In this document: positions 37,320 through 50,575 of the stretch, in pieces
Layout of the letters: the number at the start of each line of letters is the position of its first letter
How positions within the stretch are numbered: the first letter of the stretch is position 1
Assembly (NCBI GenBank): GCA_013365325.1
Contig: JABVXV010000022.1
Coordinates: 430,847-494,846, forward strand
DNA length: 64,000 nt
Direction of reading: 5' to 3'
Source: Dipetalonema caudispina
Lineage: Eukaryota; Nematoda; Chromadorea; Rhabditida; Onchocercidae
Translations under genes and position numbers: made by a program
The notes under the pieces: model-generated
What the model was told of the DNA's origin: nothing
Database searches by the model: none
The model's input: the letters and a program-made list of their open reading frames with translations, nothing else

Positions 37320-40300
37320 TTATTTACTAATCTCTTTTAATGCTATTTCCATCTCGCTCTGCAACGAAGATATTCAAATACTTATTGACAAATTTCAATT
37401 ACTTAACCGATCGATCTTACATATACTGTAGGAAATATTTCAATTTAAATCCGGTCTCAGTTTTTTTATTTATTTACATATTTATAAAATATATCGCATG
37501 AAGTTAGGAATTCATATCAAGCAAAGTTAAAGTTTAAAAATGACGCAATCTTGAAAAAGAAAAAAAAAAAAAAAAAAACATTACTTGTAAGAGTTTGAGA
37601 TCTTTGACTGCATCCAAGCGAGTTAATTTTTCGGCTGCATTATTCAATTGTTCCATAATGTCGCTAATCTCTTCCTCATTACCTTTTGATTCACTAAATA
37701 AATATATATATATATGTATATATATTCAACATGAATGAAATTTAAATTTTTGCTTTTTATTTCCAAGTAACAAATTTACTTCCTTACACAATCTTCGTTA
37801 CTTTCTTGACTGGTCATTCATCATCTTTTTTTTTCTCTGTCATAAAATGAAGATGAAATTCAATGGATGGAAAATTGAGATAATTGAGGCAAATCAAATA
37901 AGATAAATGATGCTTTAATAATGGGAAAGAAAAGGACATAATTTTCAAACAATATTTCAACAAAAACAAAAACACTCTACACTTCTTCCTATGCATTTAA
38001 CTTTCATAAGGATAATGTAATTATTAATTTCTAAAAAGAAATCTTAAAATTCTTTGGTACTTATTATTGAGGCAATTTGGAAACTTTGATAGGAAATCTA
38101 TCATTTTTTATTTGTTAAAACGAAGAGAGAATCTAATATTTGATTAAAAAATATCATTTTAAAATAATATGAATGTATGCACTAAATCTTTCATTGTTTA
38201 CTGTCAACTATTGATTTGATTCAATTAATATACTTAAAATCAGTAGTTAGATGAGTGTGAGAAAGTAAACATAAACAATATTTCAATATTCAATATTCGA
38301 ATCAAAAATTGCAAAAAAACATTTTGACCTAATTTCGACGATTGCTGTTAGCTTTTGCATCTCATACTTCTTTTTCCACACTTTTATTTCTGCTGCATAT
38401 TCCAATATCTTCCTATAAAAAGAAATGTTGGAATGTAGCAATGTTCTAGTCACCACAAATAATATTTATTCATCTGCTACATCGATAGGTGCTTAATTTG
38501 AAAATACCTCAAGCTACTGGGTGTATTACAAAAAAAAATTATGAAGTCTTGAAATGATCTGCAGAAAATTACAACCGAAAATGGACTGACCTTCTGAATT
38601 CTCTTTCTGAGCGTTCTTTTTCCCTAAGCTTCAAAGTCAATCGTTCCACTTCTGCCTCCAACGACTGAAATGTTCATTTTTTAACGTTTTCAACACTTCC
38701 ACGAAAAAGACAAGTGATATATGAAGAAATTTTACTAAAATTGCTTTGTTTGTCACTCTTCACATTATTTAAAAGATAATTAGATTTGTACATTTAACCA
38801 CATCGCTGGATAAAAAGAATAATATCATTTTTGAATATGGCACATCATTTAACAATTATATCTTCTTTTTTTCCAAAAAATGGCATCTCTAAATTTCGCA
38901 AATGAAATTGATTTATGTACTGGTTCGAAATTATAAATTAAATAATCATTTACCTTATTTTTTTCCACTAAAGTCATCATTTCTATAGAATCCTCTGGAA
39001 GTTTTGACGTTTCATCTGGAATTAAACTTCTTCTAACCATCTGTGTATTTGAAAAAAAGTCTTGGAAAGTTAGAATTCGTTTTTCAGATGCAAACAAGAT
39101 ATGGAGAGAATAGTTTAAATGTCAACAACTAAATTCAAAAACTTCTCAGACCTTTGAAACTATTTTAACTGCAAATTACAAAGTAATTAAGGTTCTAATG
39201 AAGAACTCTCATATTAAGTGGTAGCCACAGCACTTTGCATGTGTGGATATTTGCAGTGTACGAACATTTCAAGTATCATTTTTGGATATCAGAATGAAAA
39301 CCATATGCTGATTGTTAAAAATATTAAAATGAGTCTTGTAAAATGCGAAATTTTCAAATGCACATACTTTTCATTTCCGGAACAGCAGCAACATTTACCG
39401 GTTGCTCACATCTTTGTAATCCAATATCATTTTCGATACAATGCGAACTTCGTGCATTGATCTGAAATCCAAACTCTGCAATCTTAGTCAATAATATTTT
39501 AAAACTTCGGTAGAATATTTAATTTACAATTTTATGCCACATTGAAATGAAAATCTTACGGGAAAAATTTCAGCTATGACAAATGCTCTAAAAATGTTTA
39601 CAAAAAAGATTCTCTACAGCACAAAAAAGAATTCCAAATGCTCAATATCCTAAATTATTAGATTTGTTGGATAAGCTTAATTTTTTAAGTGGAACCGGAT
39701 GCATCATAATTTAGCAAAGATACCAAAATGTAAAAAACCTAACAGGATTTTGCATTTTACTGTTCTCCGTATTTCGTAAAATTTTTGGTAAAACGCCTCT
39801 TTCTGTTTTCATTTGATAACATTGCTTCCGATCCCATTTCTGGAATGAAAATGACCTATAATATCTTCAAAAGCAAACATCTCTGTGAAATATAGCAACC
39901 AATACGATGAAATTAAAGTCAATCGAATTTAATCAATCATAAGAATTTTCTATGGAAGCAACCATTCATGAAATTGAATAAATAACAAACAGAAAATTTA
40001 TGGACGTTGACAACTGCGTTTGAATAAGGATTGGAAATATTGGAAGAAGGTATAAAGTGGTGTCGATTATGATAAGTTATGCTGCTCTTCGGAGTATGTA
40101 TCAAGGTTGCCGTAGAAGAACGCCGAAGGGTAATACTCGTTTCCACGTGTTGCTGCAACGGTCCTATGCACAAGCTGTTACCATGCGCACTTTGTGATAA
40201 GGATCTGAATAAGAATTACAGATAAAATACCTATGTTCTCCTTCTATTATCCTCTAAACGTTCTTGTTTTTCTCAAGTATGTGTTCTTAAAATATGAAAA

Positions 40301-42814
40301 TGTCGAAAACCGCACCCCTAAATCGTATCGTCTGACAGCGTCTTTGTCCAAAAACATCATATTTGAAAACTTTTCTTGATTTCATTAATAGAACTACGAA
40401 TTCTTAGCCAAACTTCGGCAACTTAATAATGCATCAGTACAATTGTCGCATATTTGTATCTACGATGCTTAACTGGAAGTTTACCTTTTTGCTAGTTTGA
40501 TCAAAAAAAAAAAAAAAAAAAAACGGGGAGGAAAATTGAGCGGAAATCTTGAGACCGGTTTTTGAGATAAGAAATTCTTTCCCAAAACTTCGTCTTGACT
40601 TGAAAAAATATATTTACCTTTGTAACAAAGGAGTTCGTCTGCTACGAGCCCCAAATGCGTAAAATGTCCTTAATGATAATAATGATCCAATCGGCATTCG
40701 AGAATCAATACCTGTTTTCCTGGAAATTTTGAAACTATCATTTTTTTTTTCAATTAAAATCGGAAATTTTGAGAATTTTCGTTTGTTTCAAATGAAGATC
40801 TTTGATATCGCAATGATTTTTTTTAGCCAGTAATTTAAAATATGAGTATGATAGAATTAACCAGAGATTTAGCACAATAAACCTCGTCAGCAGCGTAATA
40901 AATGTAGGACAGGGCTAAATAAAAATCCAGCAAAGTTGAATATGGTCACTCAGCCATTCAGCTATTTATTTCAGTGCACTTAATAGTGAAGTTTAGTGAC
41001 AATTTTAATCAAAGTGATAAAAATTGAGCATTCGAAATACCAAATTTTTTTAACTTCTGAACAGTGTCCGAAATCGGTTGAAAACATGAATGATGATATT
41101 ATGATTGGTAAAAATTGAAGCTTAAATTGATATTTCAAGCCTGAAATATTTGAATAAAAAACTGCACCTGGAAGTGAAATGTGGTGATGAAGGTAGCATT
41201 TCTATTAACTGTGTTGTCCCGGTATTCAGTAAAAATATGACTGGTACTGAAGGAAAGTGACTAAAATCGATGAACTCTTGAGTACTGGTTTTGATATGGC
41301 GGAACACTCGGGATGCTTTCATCAGCGATCCCGTAGCACAGAGGGTCCCATGAGGCAATAAAGAAAATTTCCAGCCCGTTTTAAACTGAAATTGATTTTT
41401 TCTTTAATTTAAATGATAGATCAAATTAGGTGAAGCCCAACAATATATTTTGCAGTGGAGCGATCGATAATTTTGGTTAGTCTGCATAATCCAAGCAACA
41501 TTGATCGAGTTCTGAAAGATAATTTTTTATTATGAATTTTGTTTTTAAATTTTCCTAGAAAAAAAAAAAAACTTTGAAATAATTTAATTGAATCGTAGTA
41601 AGCCGATCATATGGGTAGAAGGTTGAACTTCAACCTTGAACTATATGACAATAAGCAACGAAAACATTTCTCAATGATAAAATTAAACTGAAAAGGATTG
41701 AATGGTAGAAAAGGTAACAATTAGATGAAAAGGTGATATCATTGAGACAAAAATTTGACAAATACAATCGTCGTATTCTACAAAGACATACATATCCGTT
41801 ACAGTGGTTAACTTCAGCAATCATTAAGAGCGCTGAAAGTCATCAATACTTTGTAGTAGCTGCTGTTCATCTATCTATCCATCCTAAAGTGTCTGCCAAG
41901 ATAGTGCAGTTGCTCCTTACTATCAAATGCTGTAAATATTCAGCTGCTTTATGCAAATAATTGTGACTGATAAATGTGTCAGCAGATTTAGTAAAAGTGG
42001 TCAATCATTCACAATTATTTATTAGCAAAGTATAAATCTGATCTACAAATAAAATCATTTTAAGAATTGAGATACTGTGAAATATGTCCAAAAGAGGGCA
42101 AGAGTATATTTAATCAATTTCATTCGTCACTTTAGTAGCATTTGCTTGTTAGCTTATAGTGATTTGATTTTTATTCCATATACAAATTCACTTCAGATTT
42201 TCCATATTTGTTACTCCGAAGATGGACATAGTGGGCGCGATAATGCTGGACATTATCTAATTTGTAGTATCAATTGTGTTTTAAGATATTTCTTTTTTTT
42301 TTTTTTTTTTTTTGCAATTAATTGATATCGCAAGATATATTTTTATATCATTTATCACAATCGTACGAGAAATTGTTCGTTGTAATAAGCGGTTGAAACG
42401 GTTGGATTGAAAACCGAATGGAAAAAGAAATATATTACAATATGCCAGTAGCATTGGTATTTTATGTTGGAGTATATTCTTTTCCAGTCGTCCTATCAAA
42501 TCAAATCGTTATCAATTCTTACTCATTTTGGAAACCAATATTTAAATTTTTGAAAACTATTGATGTGATCCTGGCTACATCACTTTCAATTGACAATTGC
42601 TGAACAAACTTTTACGATAAAAAAGGAAAAACAATAAATAAATAAATAATTACAAATGTTTGAAAGCATACCCTACTATAAAATTCATTGAAAGCATTAA
42701 CAAAGATTCATTATATTTCGTTGAAGAGGAAGAATAATGATTTACCTGCAAAGCTTCGCTAATGTCATGAGATTTCAAAATGGTCATTGCTGATTTTTCG
42801 CTCACTACATTCAT
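37320..42814 (-). CDS. Uncharacterised protein with Ser-rich N-terminal part and C-terminal coiled coil, about 342 aa
   Basis: I do not recognise this family. Exons: 42814-42746, 41385-41168, 40719-40618, 40174-39991, 39461-39399, 39040-38954, 38664-38591, 38412-38329, 37693-37585, 37358-37320; phases fit (343 codons with stop). The 3' end of exon 4 could be elsewhere. Residues about 1-190 are hydrophilic, Ser/Thr/His/Arg-rich and probably disordered (RTFYAFGARSRRTPLLQ, TLIHTPKSSITYHNRHHF). From MVRRSLIPDETSKL onward the chain becomes acidic/basic with heptads: SLEAEVERLTLKLREKERSE, ILEYAAEIKVWKKKYEMQKL, EEISDIMEQLNNAAEKL, ending IALKEISK. That composition suggests a cytoskeletal, centrosomal or adaptor protein, but this is inference. 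An alternative first exon may exist at 41511. Head-to-tail or shared regulation with neighbours is not evident. Confidence 0.65.
41442..41511 (-). CDS. Possible alternative first exon of the coiled-coil gene
   Basis: A CTTTCAG acceptor (AG at 41513-41512) is followed after 10 bases by ATG at 41501 and 20 codons (MLLGLCRLTKIIDRSTAKYI) to a GTTGGG donor. It ends in phase 0, which matches the phase-0 entry of the exon at 41385. The spacing suits a spliced leader. The following intron would be only 56 nt, which is short for this window. The exon at 42746-42814 also ends in phase 0, so the two would be mutually exclusive starts. Confidence 0.35.
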
Positions 42815-45800
42815 TTCCTTTTAATGTATTCATAAAGTGCTATATGAATAATTGGCTATTTAAAATAATATCTACACTATAAATAGAGATTCAAAATTGT
42901 CAGATACTTTCTACCCATAGCATTCCAAAATAAAAATTTCTCCGGATGTGAAATTACTTTCTCTTTTTTCTCTCCCGTACTTATGGGATAAAAAATGTGC
43001 CTGATGATAGCAAACAGCTTCAATAACTTCCCAATCTTTCCAATAACATCCTCTTTACTTCAATTTGATGAGTGATACTGTAATGTCCCAATTTCAGTTG
43101 GAGTTTGGTTGACTTCGTTTATTGTTAATACTCTCTCAGTTTATCGGTTCATCAGTTATTTTTGCTTTCTTTATCTCTCTTTCCCTCTCATCATGATCTT
43201 CTTTTTCGTGAAATAATTTCCGATTTTTAAACCTGAAATCATCCATCGACATCTTAGCTTGTTTGAATTTTGAATCCTCTGATCTCCTTCTTCTTCAATA
43301 GTAATATTGTCTTATTTTTTCTTTTCTTTCAGCATTAATTAACACTAATTCTTTCTCACTTTCTGAACTTCTTATTAGTCTCACAAAAATTCCTCTCTTA
43401 TCTCCAATTGCATACACTCCATTTATTAATCATCCTTTCCCTATTTGGAATAATTGAAAATTGCCAAAAAAAATTTTTTTTTAAATTAATGAATAACGAT
43501 TAGAAAGGAACGACAAGTGGGTGAAAAAAATATATGCATTTGTAATTTTTGTAGGTAAGCAGCAATTTTATTTCTAATTATTGTATTGTAAAATATTTTT
43601 TATATTAAGGAATTATATGATTTCGTGATAGAAAATAGATGCTTATTACTACGGGAATAAAACTGGTCGTTTTTCCAACTAACAACAACGCAAGAAGCCT
43701 TTGTGTTGAAACACAAACTTATATTATGAATTTGATTTTTATTTTGTCAAATACAATTTGATTTCCAAGAAGTTTCCGTTTCCCGTTAAAATTGCTAAAT
43801 TAAAAGTGACAATGCATATCCAAAAGCGAATTGAGTGTTGAAAGGCTGATCACCAGATATAATTGGACTTTTCCTGACACTTCTGACAAGGAAATTACTT
43901 CCATTCTGTTAATGAGAAAGCAAAGTTAGGACTTGTAACAGAAACGTCCAACTAAGTATATCATCAATTAAATAATCCATGTAAAGTGGAAATGAAATTT
44001 CCTATTACTTTATGGAATGGAATTTTCGTCGATTTTACTTCATTGCTCAAACCAATGGTTTACTTTTTAATATATTCATTTGAAATTTGACTGGTAAAAA
44101 AATTTAATCACATGGGACTCGAAATGCATTGCATTCTTTCTGTAATCAACAAAGAAAAGAATTTTTTTTTTTTTTTGTTTACATTTTATCATTCATTCAA
44201 GTTTTCACTATTACAACTTTTAAGAATTACTATTAATTTGTTACTTTGGAATCTTTTTTCTGAGCGTTTTTCCTTTTTTTTTTTTGACAGATAAAGAAAA
44301 GTTATTGTATGTGGTGCAATTAATTTTCGAAAACTATTTTAGTTTTTAAAGTTAAATGTATTTCAATTTATATAATAGTTCAGATCTAACTACTTAGTAT
44401 AATCCTGCTTACTATCAAAGATTATGAAAGAGATGTATAGGCTAAAATGTGATTAAGCTTAAACTTTATTTAACTCAACTAAAAAATACCATACGATTTT
44501 GGTTATTGAACAAATAGGACAAATGTTCATTTTCATCTGGCTAGCAGAAAATCCCATTGGATCCTTTCGGAAATTTAATTTAAATGCCTTTTTCTGTTAT
44601 TTTTGTCCAAAGGATTTGTTACAATAACATTACCACAACCACGCCAATTCTTGTTTCATTGTTTTCTACAAATAGGTCTTTCAACGGTAACGCAAATTTT
44701 CTTAATCTCTTTATAAAGTTAATCTTCTACATAAATTTAGGAAAAAAATTGTATGTGATATAATGTTTGCTTTTTTTACACCTTTTCTACAATTCCAAAT
44801 TTTTGATGTGTAGATCATACAGAAAATCAGTGGCTTCATTTCACGTAACACTGTCGCAAAGTGACGAATGAAGACATCATAAATTAGATTAAAAAGAAAA
44901 ATTTGAATAACTAACAGTGCTTTATATCATTTCCGTTTATTTGCAATAAGGATATGTTAAGTTAGGAATATTTAAGATATTTTTTGGATGATTGCTAAAA
45001 ATATCATTTCAATGACTTCAGTGCTACTAAAACGAATGAGATATACTTAATTCATGCGTGATATTGTTATAGTTATATCTGTTAAGAGACTGCGATTGAT
45101 ACGTAATTGAGGTTTGCGCTTTGTAATAAATTAAGGCCTAATTAGGAAGGATATGGAAATACACCGAATAAATGTTTGAAAAGTGAACCAATTTACTTGA
45201 ACAAAACTGATACTTGTTATACTTTATAAAAATTGCAATACAATTTTTTTGAGAATAACGCATTGCTTGATGAATTTAAATTGTATAATAAGATATAAAA
45301 TGGTATGAACTTCCATTTTGTTGCAAAAAAAGTAGGAAAATTACTGTTTTTAAAATTCATTTTTAGCAATACTCATTTCAATTGTTCACATTTGAGCAAT
45401 TATACTGCTATGTGTATTTTTTTTTTTTTGGATATAGAAATTACTTTTTTATCTGACATTTTGGAGACATAAACTGTAATTTTAAGGTACTCGAATTTTA
45501 CAATTTTCCCAATCATTGTAAGAGAATATATATATATATATATTTACTTATTTATTTATTTATTGATTTATACACTCTTTAGTATTATTAAACAAATCAA
45601 GGAAGTGTACTTTATTTTTGCAGATATTTTAAATATTTATATTTATTTGGCGCATTGGAACAAAAACTACAACGTAAAAATGTTATTGCTAAATTAAATT
45701 GCATGTTAAAATAAGATTGCTGAATTTTCTACGAAATATATTTGAGTACACAATAAACGATTCACTTCACTTCATTTTTGGCAACAGCTCCTATTATTGC

Positions 45801-48800
45801 CAGAATTGTTGTGTTGATATCAATGTATCTTAATAGTGAAAAAAATTCTGACAATAAGAAATGCTGATGATAAATTAAATTAATATTGAAGTGTTTACGA
45901 AAATATTTGTTGACAAAAAAATGAATATCATTTCATTTATTCCATATTTTTCAGTTTTCGTTGCAAATTTTATTCTTTTTCTTTCGTAGCCTAAAAAATA
46001 ATTTTTTTTTTCAATCTCTCTAAACAATCAATACTCAAAAGTTTTTAGCATTAAAGTGACCATATGAAATTTTGAAGCTAGAAGGTAGTGTAAATGAACT
46101 TATTGGAATTTAGGATGCAAAAAAATTTTGAAATTCAAATTATTTATTATGCGGAATAAATAGAATTGATTTGCTAATTATCAATGTTATTGATAGGAAA
46201 AGATGTCGTTAGACGGAAGATATTCAAAGTGTTTTTTTTTTTTTTCCTAGCGATTTCTTCACAAATGCGATTTCCTTTTTCCTATAACTTATGCTACAAC
46301 TTCAAAAACAATTTGTTGAGTCGCTGTTGTTGAAAGCATTCAAGCAAAATATTTTTAGCAAGTATTTATTTGGTCTAGCAGGCCTATGTAATGAAGTTGG
46401 ATCTTGAAAAACAAAAAAGCTTCTACTCAGTATTTCATGCACTACAACATATAAATTTTTAATATTCTGGCAGAACTATTTCCTATTAATACAGAATAGC
46501 TTAAAGTATCAATATGACAAATAAATTGCAAAAAATTTAGAAAATTTGAAAATGACATATGTCAGACTGCTTTCTATTTCATTATCGTAGAAAATATTGG
46601 AATTATTATTCCAAAATTCTTCATTTTCAAAGCCCATTGATATCGTTAAATTTTCGTCAAATGTTCTCTCATTTAAAAGAAAGGAAAAAAAAAAAAAAAA
46701 AAACATCGGTTCATAAATAATAGCTAAAATTAAACCTTAACGATTTAGTCTGATTGAAAAAAAAAAATCAGTTACAATGATCTGGTATCATTCAGAAATT
46801 CCATCCTCTGTCATTTAAATCAATATATGTATTGCGAAATTTTTAGTAATAATTGTAAAGTTGAGTCAATCATTTAAGAAAAATGAAAACATTTTAGCAT
46901 TATTTGAGAATTCCGTGCAGTGAGCGTAATTTTTTTTCTTTTTTTCTTTTTTTTTTTTTTTTTTTTTTAAAAAAAAGCATTTTATAAATAATAGAAACTA
47001 AGAAACGAATAAAAAAAAAACAACAATGTTTATTACTACTCGTTGTTGAATAAAAGTGCATATATTTCAAATGTTTTTATAGTAATTTTTTTGGGGGGGG
47101 AATTTATTTATTTATTTTTTTTTCTTTTATTATCCATCGTATAGATGAATTGTTGCAATTATGATTTTAAGGGATTGAATGTATATGATTAACTTGAAAT
47201 ATGTATGTACTATAATTCAATTTTAATTATAAAAAAAAAAAAAAAAAAAGAAAAGATCACTTCAGTTTGTGGAATAGCATATGAAAACTTGTGAATGATT
47301 ACTTGTCACATATATAGTCAAATAGACAATTTTTCTGTTATTTGTGAATGTTATGATAAGGAGTGAATTTTCCCATTACTTTTTGAAGCATTTTCCCGTC
47401 ACTTTTTTGAGATTTCATTTAGAGTCAAATTAATATTAAAGAATAACATGCGAAAAAACAATCCTTCTGAAATATTTTTCGAGAGTTATATTATAAAATA
47501 TTTTGTTGTTTATGTTCTATTTGATGAGCTCTACTTAAGTAAGCAAATTTTTTTTTTTCTCTTTTGCATATTTGTGAAACTATCATTCGATCATTTACCA
47601 ACAAATATTGACCTAATATTTGTGGAACTATCATTCGATCATTTACCAACAAATATTGACCTAATATTTGTGGAACTATCATTCGATCATTTACCAACAA
47701 ATATTGACCTAATATTTGTGGAACTATCATTCGATCATTTACCAACAAATATTGACCTGATGGATAAGGCTGATGTGTAGTGGAGTATATCTACCGAGAC
47801 TGGTGGCTTAGGTTAGGTTTTCCGATTGAATCAGCGACTACGAAATTCTGAGATGGATTAAAATAAATGAATAAAAACCGGAAGATGTAAATTTCCCTAA
47901 ATAGAGAGAGAGAAAGCCATACTTGACCGTATTGGTTCTCTTACAGGAAACACATTAGTGCGAAAAATTTGAACAGTTCTCTTTTTTATAGCCACCGGCT
48001 GTCAACCATAAATTTTATAAATAACAAGTGATTTTGATTATCAGTTACCAGTAATAAATACATATAATGTCTTATTTTACTTGTTAAGCAAAAATTAAAA
48101 AACAAAAAATGAAGCTACTGGAATTGGCTTTTTTGAGAAATTATTTCTTCCTCTTTAGAAATAATAATGATCAGTGATATTTGTCAGTTCTTCAATATTA
48201 TGTCAAGAAGTAAAATCCTTATAATTTTATTAATTCAAGACAGTGAAGGTTCATCAATCAAAAGCGAGTTTTTTGCTTTTAATCACGCAACTCTTCATGG
48301 CAAAATCTTTTTTTTTTTTTTTTTTTTTTACTTTTTAAAAATTATTGGCAGTACTTTAGCAAATATCTCGACTATAAGGGATATAAACTGTTTAAGATAC
48401 ATCGAATATGATTAAAAAAATGTTTGGAATTCATGTAGATGATGGAGGAAGAAAAAGTTGGGAAGTGAACAGGTGAGAATTTGAGGGAGTCTACAAAAAA
48501 ATGGTGACCATGGTGATGGGATTTAGAAAACAGGTAGATCGTATTAGCTCAGTCATGCTGATAGAGACTTAAAAATTTTTTGTGTAAAGAATTTTCATGA
48601 TAATGTAAAGAGCAAAAATGTGCCAACAAAAAAGTTGAGGATGATCAGAAATCTCTAGAAAATGATGCAATTAAGGAAAGATTATCAAGAATCAACAACT
48701 ATGTGTGAAAATCATCAAAGTATTGCAATAATCGGATAATAACCAAATATATCTTTATTGCATGTAAACCATTATCCTTTGAAGGTAATATGGAAGAAAT

Positions 48801-50241
48801 TTTAATAAAATATTGCAAATTTAAAAATGAGAAGGATGATGCGCTTACCAGAATCCTAAGATGTTTTGAAGCATAAAAGAGAAGAAATTAGACAACATTT
48901 GGCAGAAAACAAGAAACTCTAATGCCATTGTTTCAGATTTTCACGAGCATCTTATCACTCACTTTGGAATCAAGACAAATGAACGGTTTCATAATTGTGC
49001 ATATCAGATTAGCAAAAGTATTTGTCTGTCTAAGATAATGCATAGAAGCTTTTCCTGATTCAAACTAACTGACATGCGGAAGCTGCTTTAAATTGAGGCT
49101 TTAACACTGTGATAGTGAAGCCTTCCTCAGCCAAGGTACAGCGGCTTTGTCGAAGAGGGCTAATTATGACTGATATATTGTGGTCGTCTTAACTGAGGCA
49201 GAAAAACATAGATAGAAGTTCTTTAAAATTAGACATTTTGCTTTTCAGCGCAGCTTTCATCACTTTTTTCTAAGAACTGATAGAGACGATATTGAATGAT
49301 GCACGATATTCAATGAATCGACATTTTGCAAACAATTGCTTCATTTGATTTAGATCCAGTATCTTCAGCTAAAAAGTAAACCTGATAATGATTATCTTGG
49401 CTAGTGACAAGAGCAATCTCCTATGAATTATTTAGCCTTGCTTCGGTGATTTTATTTTAACATCTTTATCCACTTCCGTTCACTACACAAAAGAAAGCTG
49501 CACAATCATCATTCTATTGCATAACTTAAATATTCTTTATAAATGCATGATATAAAAAAACACGGACGCAATATCCGATCTTCCCTGGATATCATATCAT
49601 AATCTATGCGATATTCAGTTTCTCGCTTAAGATTATGTGATAATATCTATACGGGACGTAGCTCCACGTAACACTGAAATTAGCTTTATGTTGAACTCTA
49701 CCATACACGAGAGATTCTAATTATCGAACGGTCACGCCTGCCAATTAACCTGTCAGTGTTTCGAATCGCTACGCTTAACCTATAAAACATTGAATTGGAA
49801 TGTTTTCTAGATTTGCCTTAAGATTCCGAAATATTTCCTGTCATGTTTGAAACGTTTCCTTTCTATGAGCACCCTCACACAATGATAGTACATCCAAGTA
49901 TTCTACAATCTATCTAATGCTGTCTAATTGTAAGAAAATTTTTTGAAAATTGACAAGAATTCCTAAATATTTTGAGTTGTAAATGGTTAGTTTTGGAAAT
50001 GTAAATATAAAGTACAAAGGAAGTCATCAAATCATGTTAAGTGGAAGAAGGTACAAAGAGACGCATAATTAATAATTGGGATTGAATAAGGATATCTATC
50101 CAAAACAGTGTGGTGAATGATTTTACGACATTTCTACAAATATCTAGAAATTTAAAGCTCAATTATATCGTAATATTAAATGATCCTTCAATTCAATTGA
50201 GGAAACAATAGCTATGACTATCATTGTAGAATTTTTGACTC
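42815..50241. other. Very AT-rich gene-poor region
   Basis: Long A/T homopolymers, pyrimidine-rich strands (about 43.1-43.4 kb) and an (AT)n-like tract near 45.53 kb dominate. A slightly more G+C-rich block at 48.4-49.8 kb has stops in all frames and no recognisable protein similarity; it could be an old degenerate element. A 65-codon Asn/Glu-rich frame at 46509-46706 (-) has no splice support. The 48-bp minisatellite is described separately. Confidence 0.5.
47568..47758. repeat. 48-bp minisatellite, four near-identical units with internal palindrome
   Basis: Four tandem units of 48 bp, only the outermost bases differing (for example GTGAAAC in the first against GTGGAAC in the others). Each unit spans CAAATATTGACCTAATATTTG, an inverted repeat with 8-bp arms. 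Because 48 is divisible by three, the array is open in register on both strands. This creates an apparent 16-residue repeat protein (plus strand VELSFDHLPTNIDLIF) that is probably an artefact of the DNA repeat. Confidence 0.9.
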
Positions 50242-50575
50242 TCATATGATTTTTATCAAATCAATTCTGGCAGTAGCAGTTGTTTTCATCTTTTCAATTA
50301 AATGCAATCTATCCATCCGTTCATCGAATCTTGTCTTTACAAGTGATATGACATATAGAAAAGAAGGATGAAGTGAAAAAATTAGTCGACGATAAGAGAC
50401 TAGGAGGGAACATTCATAGCTAATAGGATGAAGTAAAAGGCTGACTGCATCAAAGCTTATTTGAAATAAATGCTGAGAGGTTGTCAATACTTACAAACAT
50501 ATTTTGATGGTCAACTCGACTTCCCACTACTTTTTTTATTTCACTGATTGATTCTCTTTGATAACTCTTGATCAG
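50242..50575 (-). CDS. Candidate 3' part of an unidentified gene (two exons)
   Basis: On the minus strand, a frame containing KSYQRESISEIKKVVGSRVD ends at 50495 with ATGTTT followed by a GTAAGT donor in phase 0. A phase-0 exon at 50334-50242, after a TTGTAAAG acceptor, reads TRFDERMDRLHLIEKMKTTA and ends at TGA. Both pieces are charged and helix-prone. The 5' limit near 50575 is uncertain because an A-rich tract follows. A possible N-terminal exon with a hydrophobic anchor (MIETRSCTLISISLFVGSLL, start about 51741) lies upstream but has no good donor. No family is recognised. Confidence 0.4.

Noticed and set aside
41733..41960. 75-codon plus-strand frame within the first intron of the coiled-coil gene
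   Set aside because: Protein-like in places but with no splice sites, start context or recognisable domain; too weak to report as a gene.
47568..47758. CRISPR-like array
   Set aside because: The 48-bp units are contiguous and identical throughout, with no unique spacers, and the sequence is eukaryotic.
47448..47780. 110-codon repeat protein on the plus strand and 85-codon one on the minus strand
   Set aside because: Both come from a 48-bp minisatellite whose unit length is a multiple of three. Flanks are AT-rich non-coding, and no splice signals surround it.
48440..49800. Possible degenerate transposon in a slightly G+C-richer block
   Set aside because: No terminal repeats, target-site duplication or transposase motif could be seen, and all frames are broken by frequent stops.
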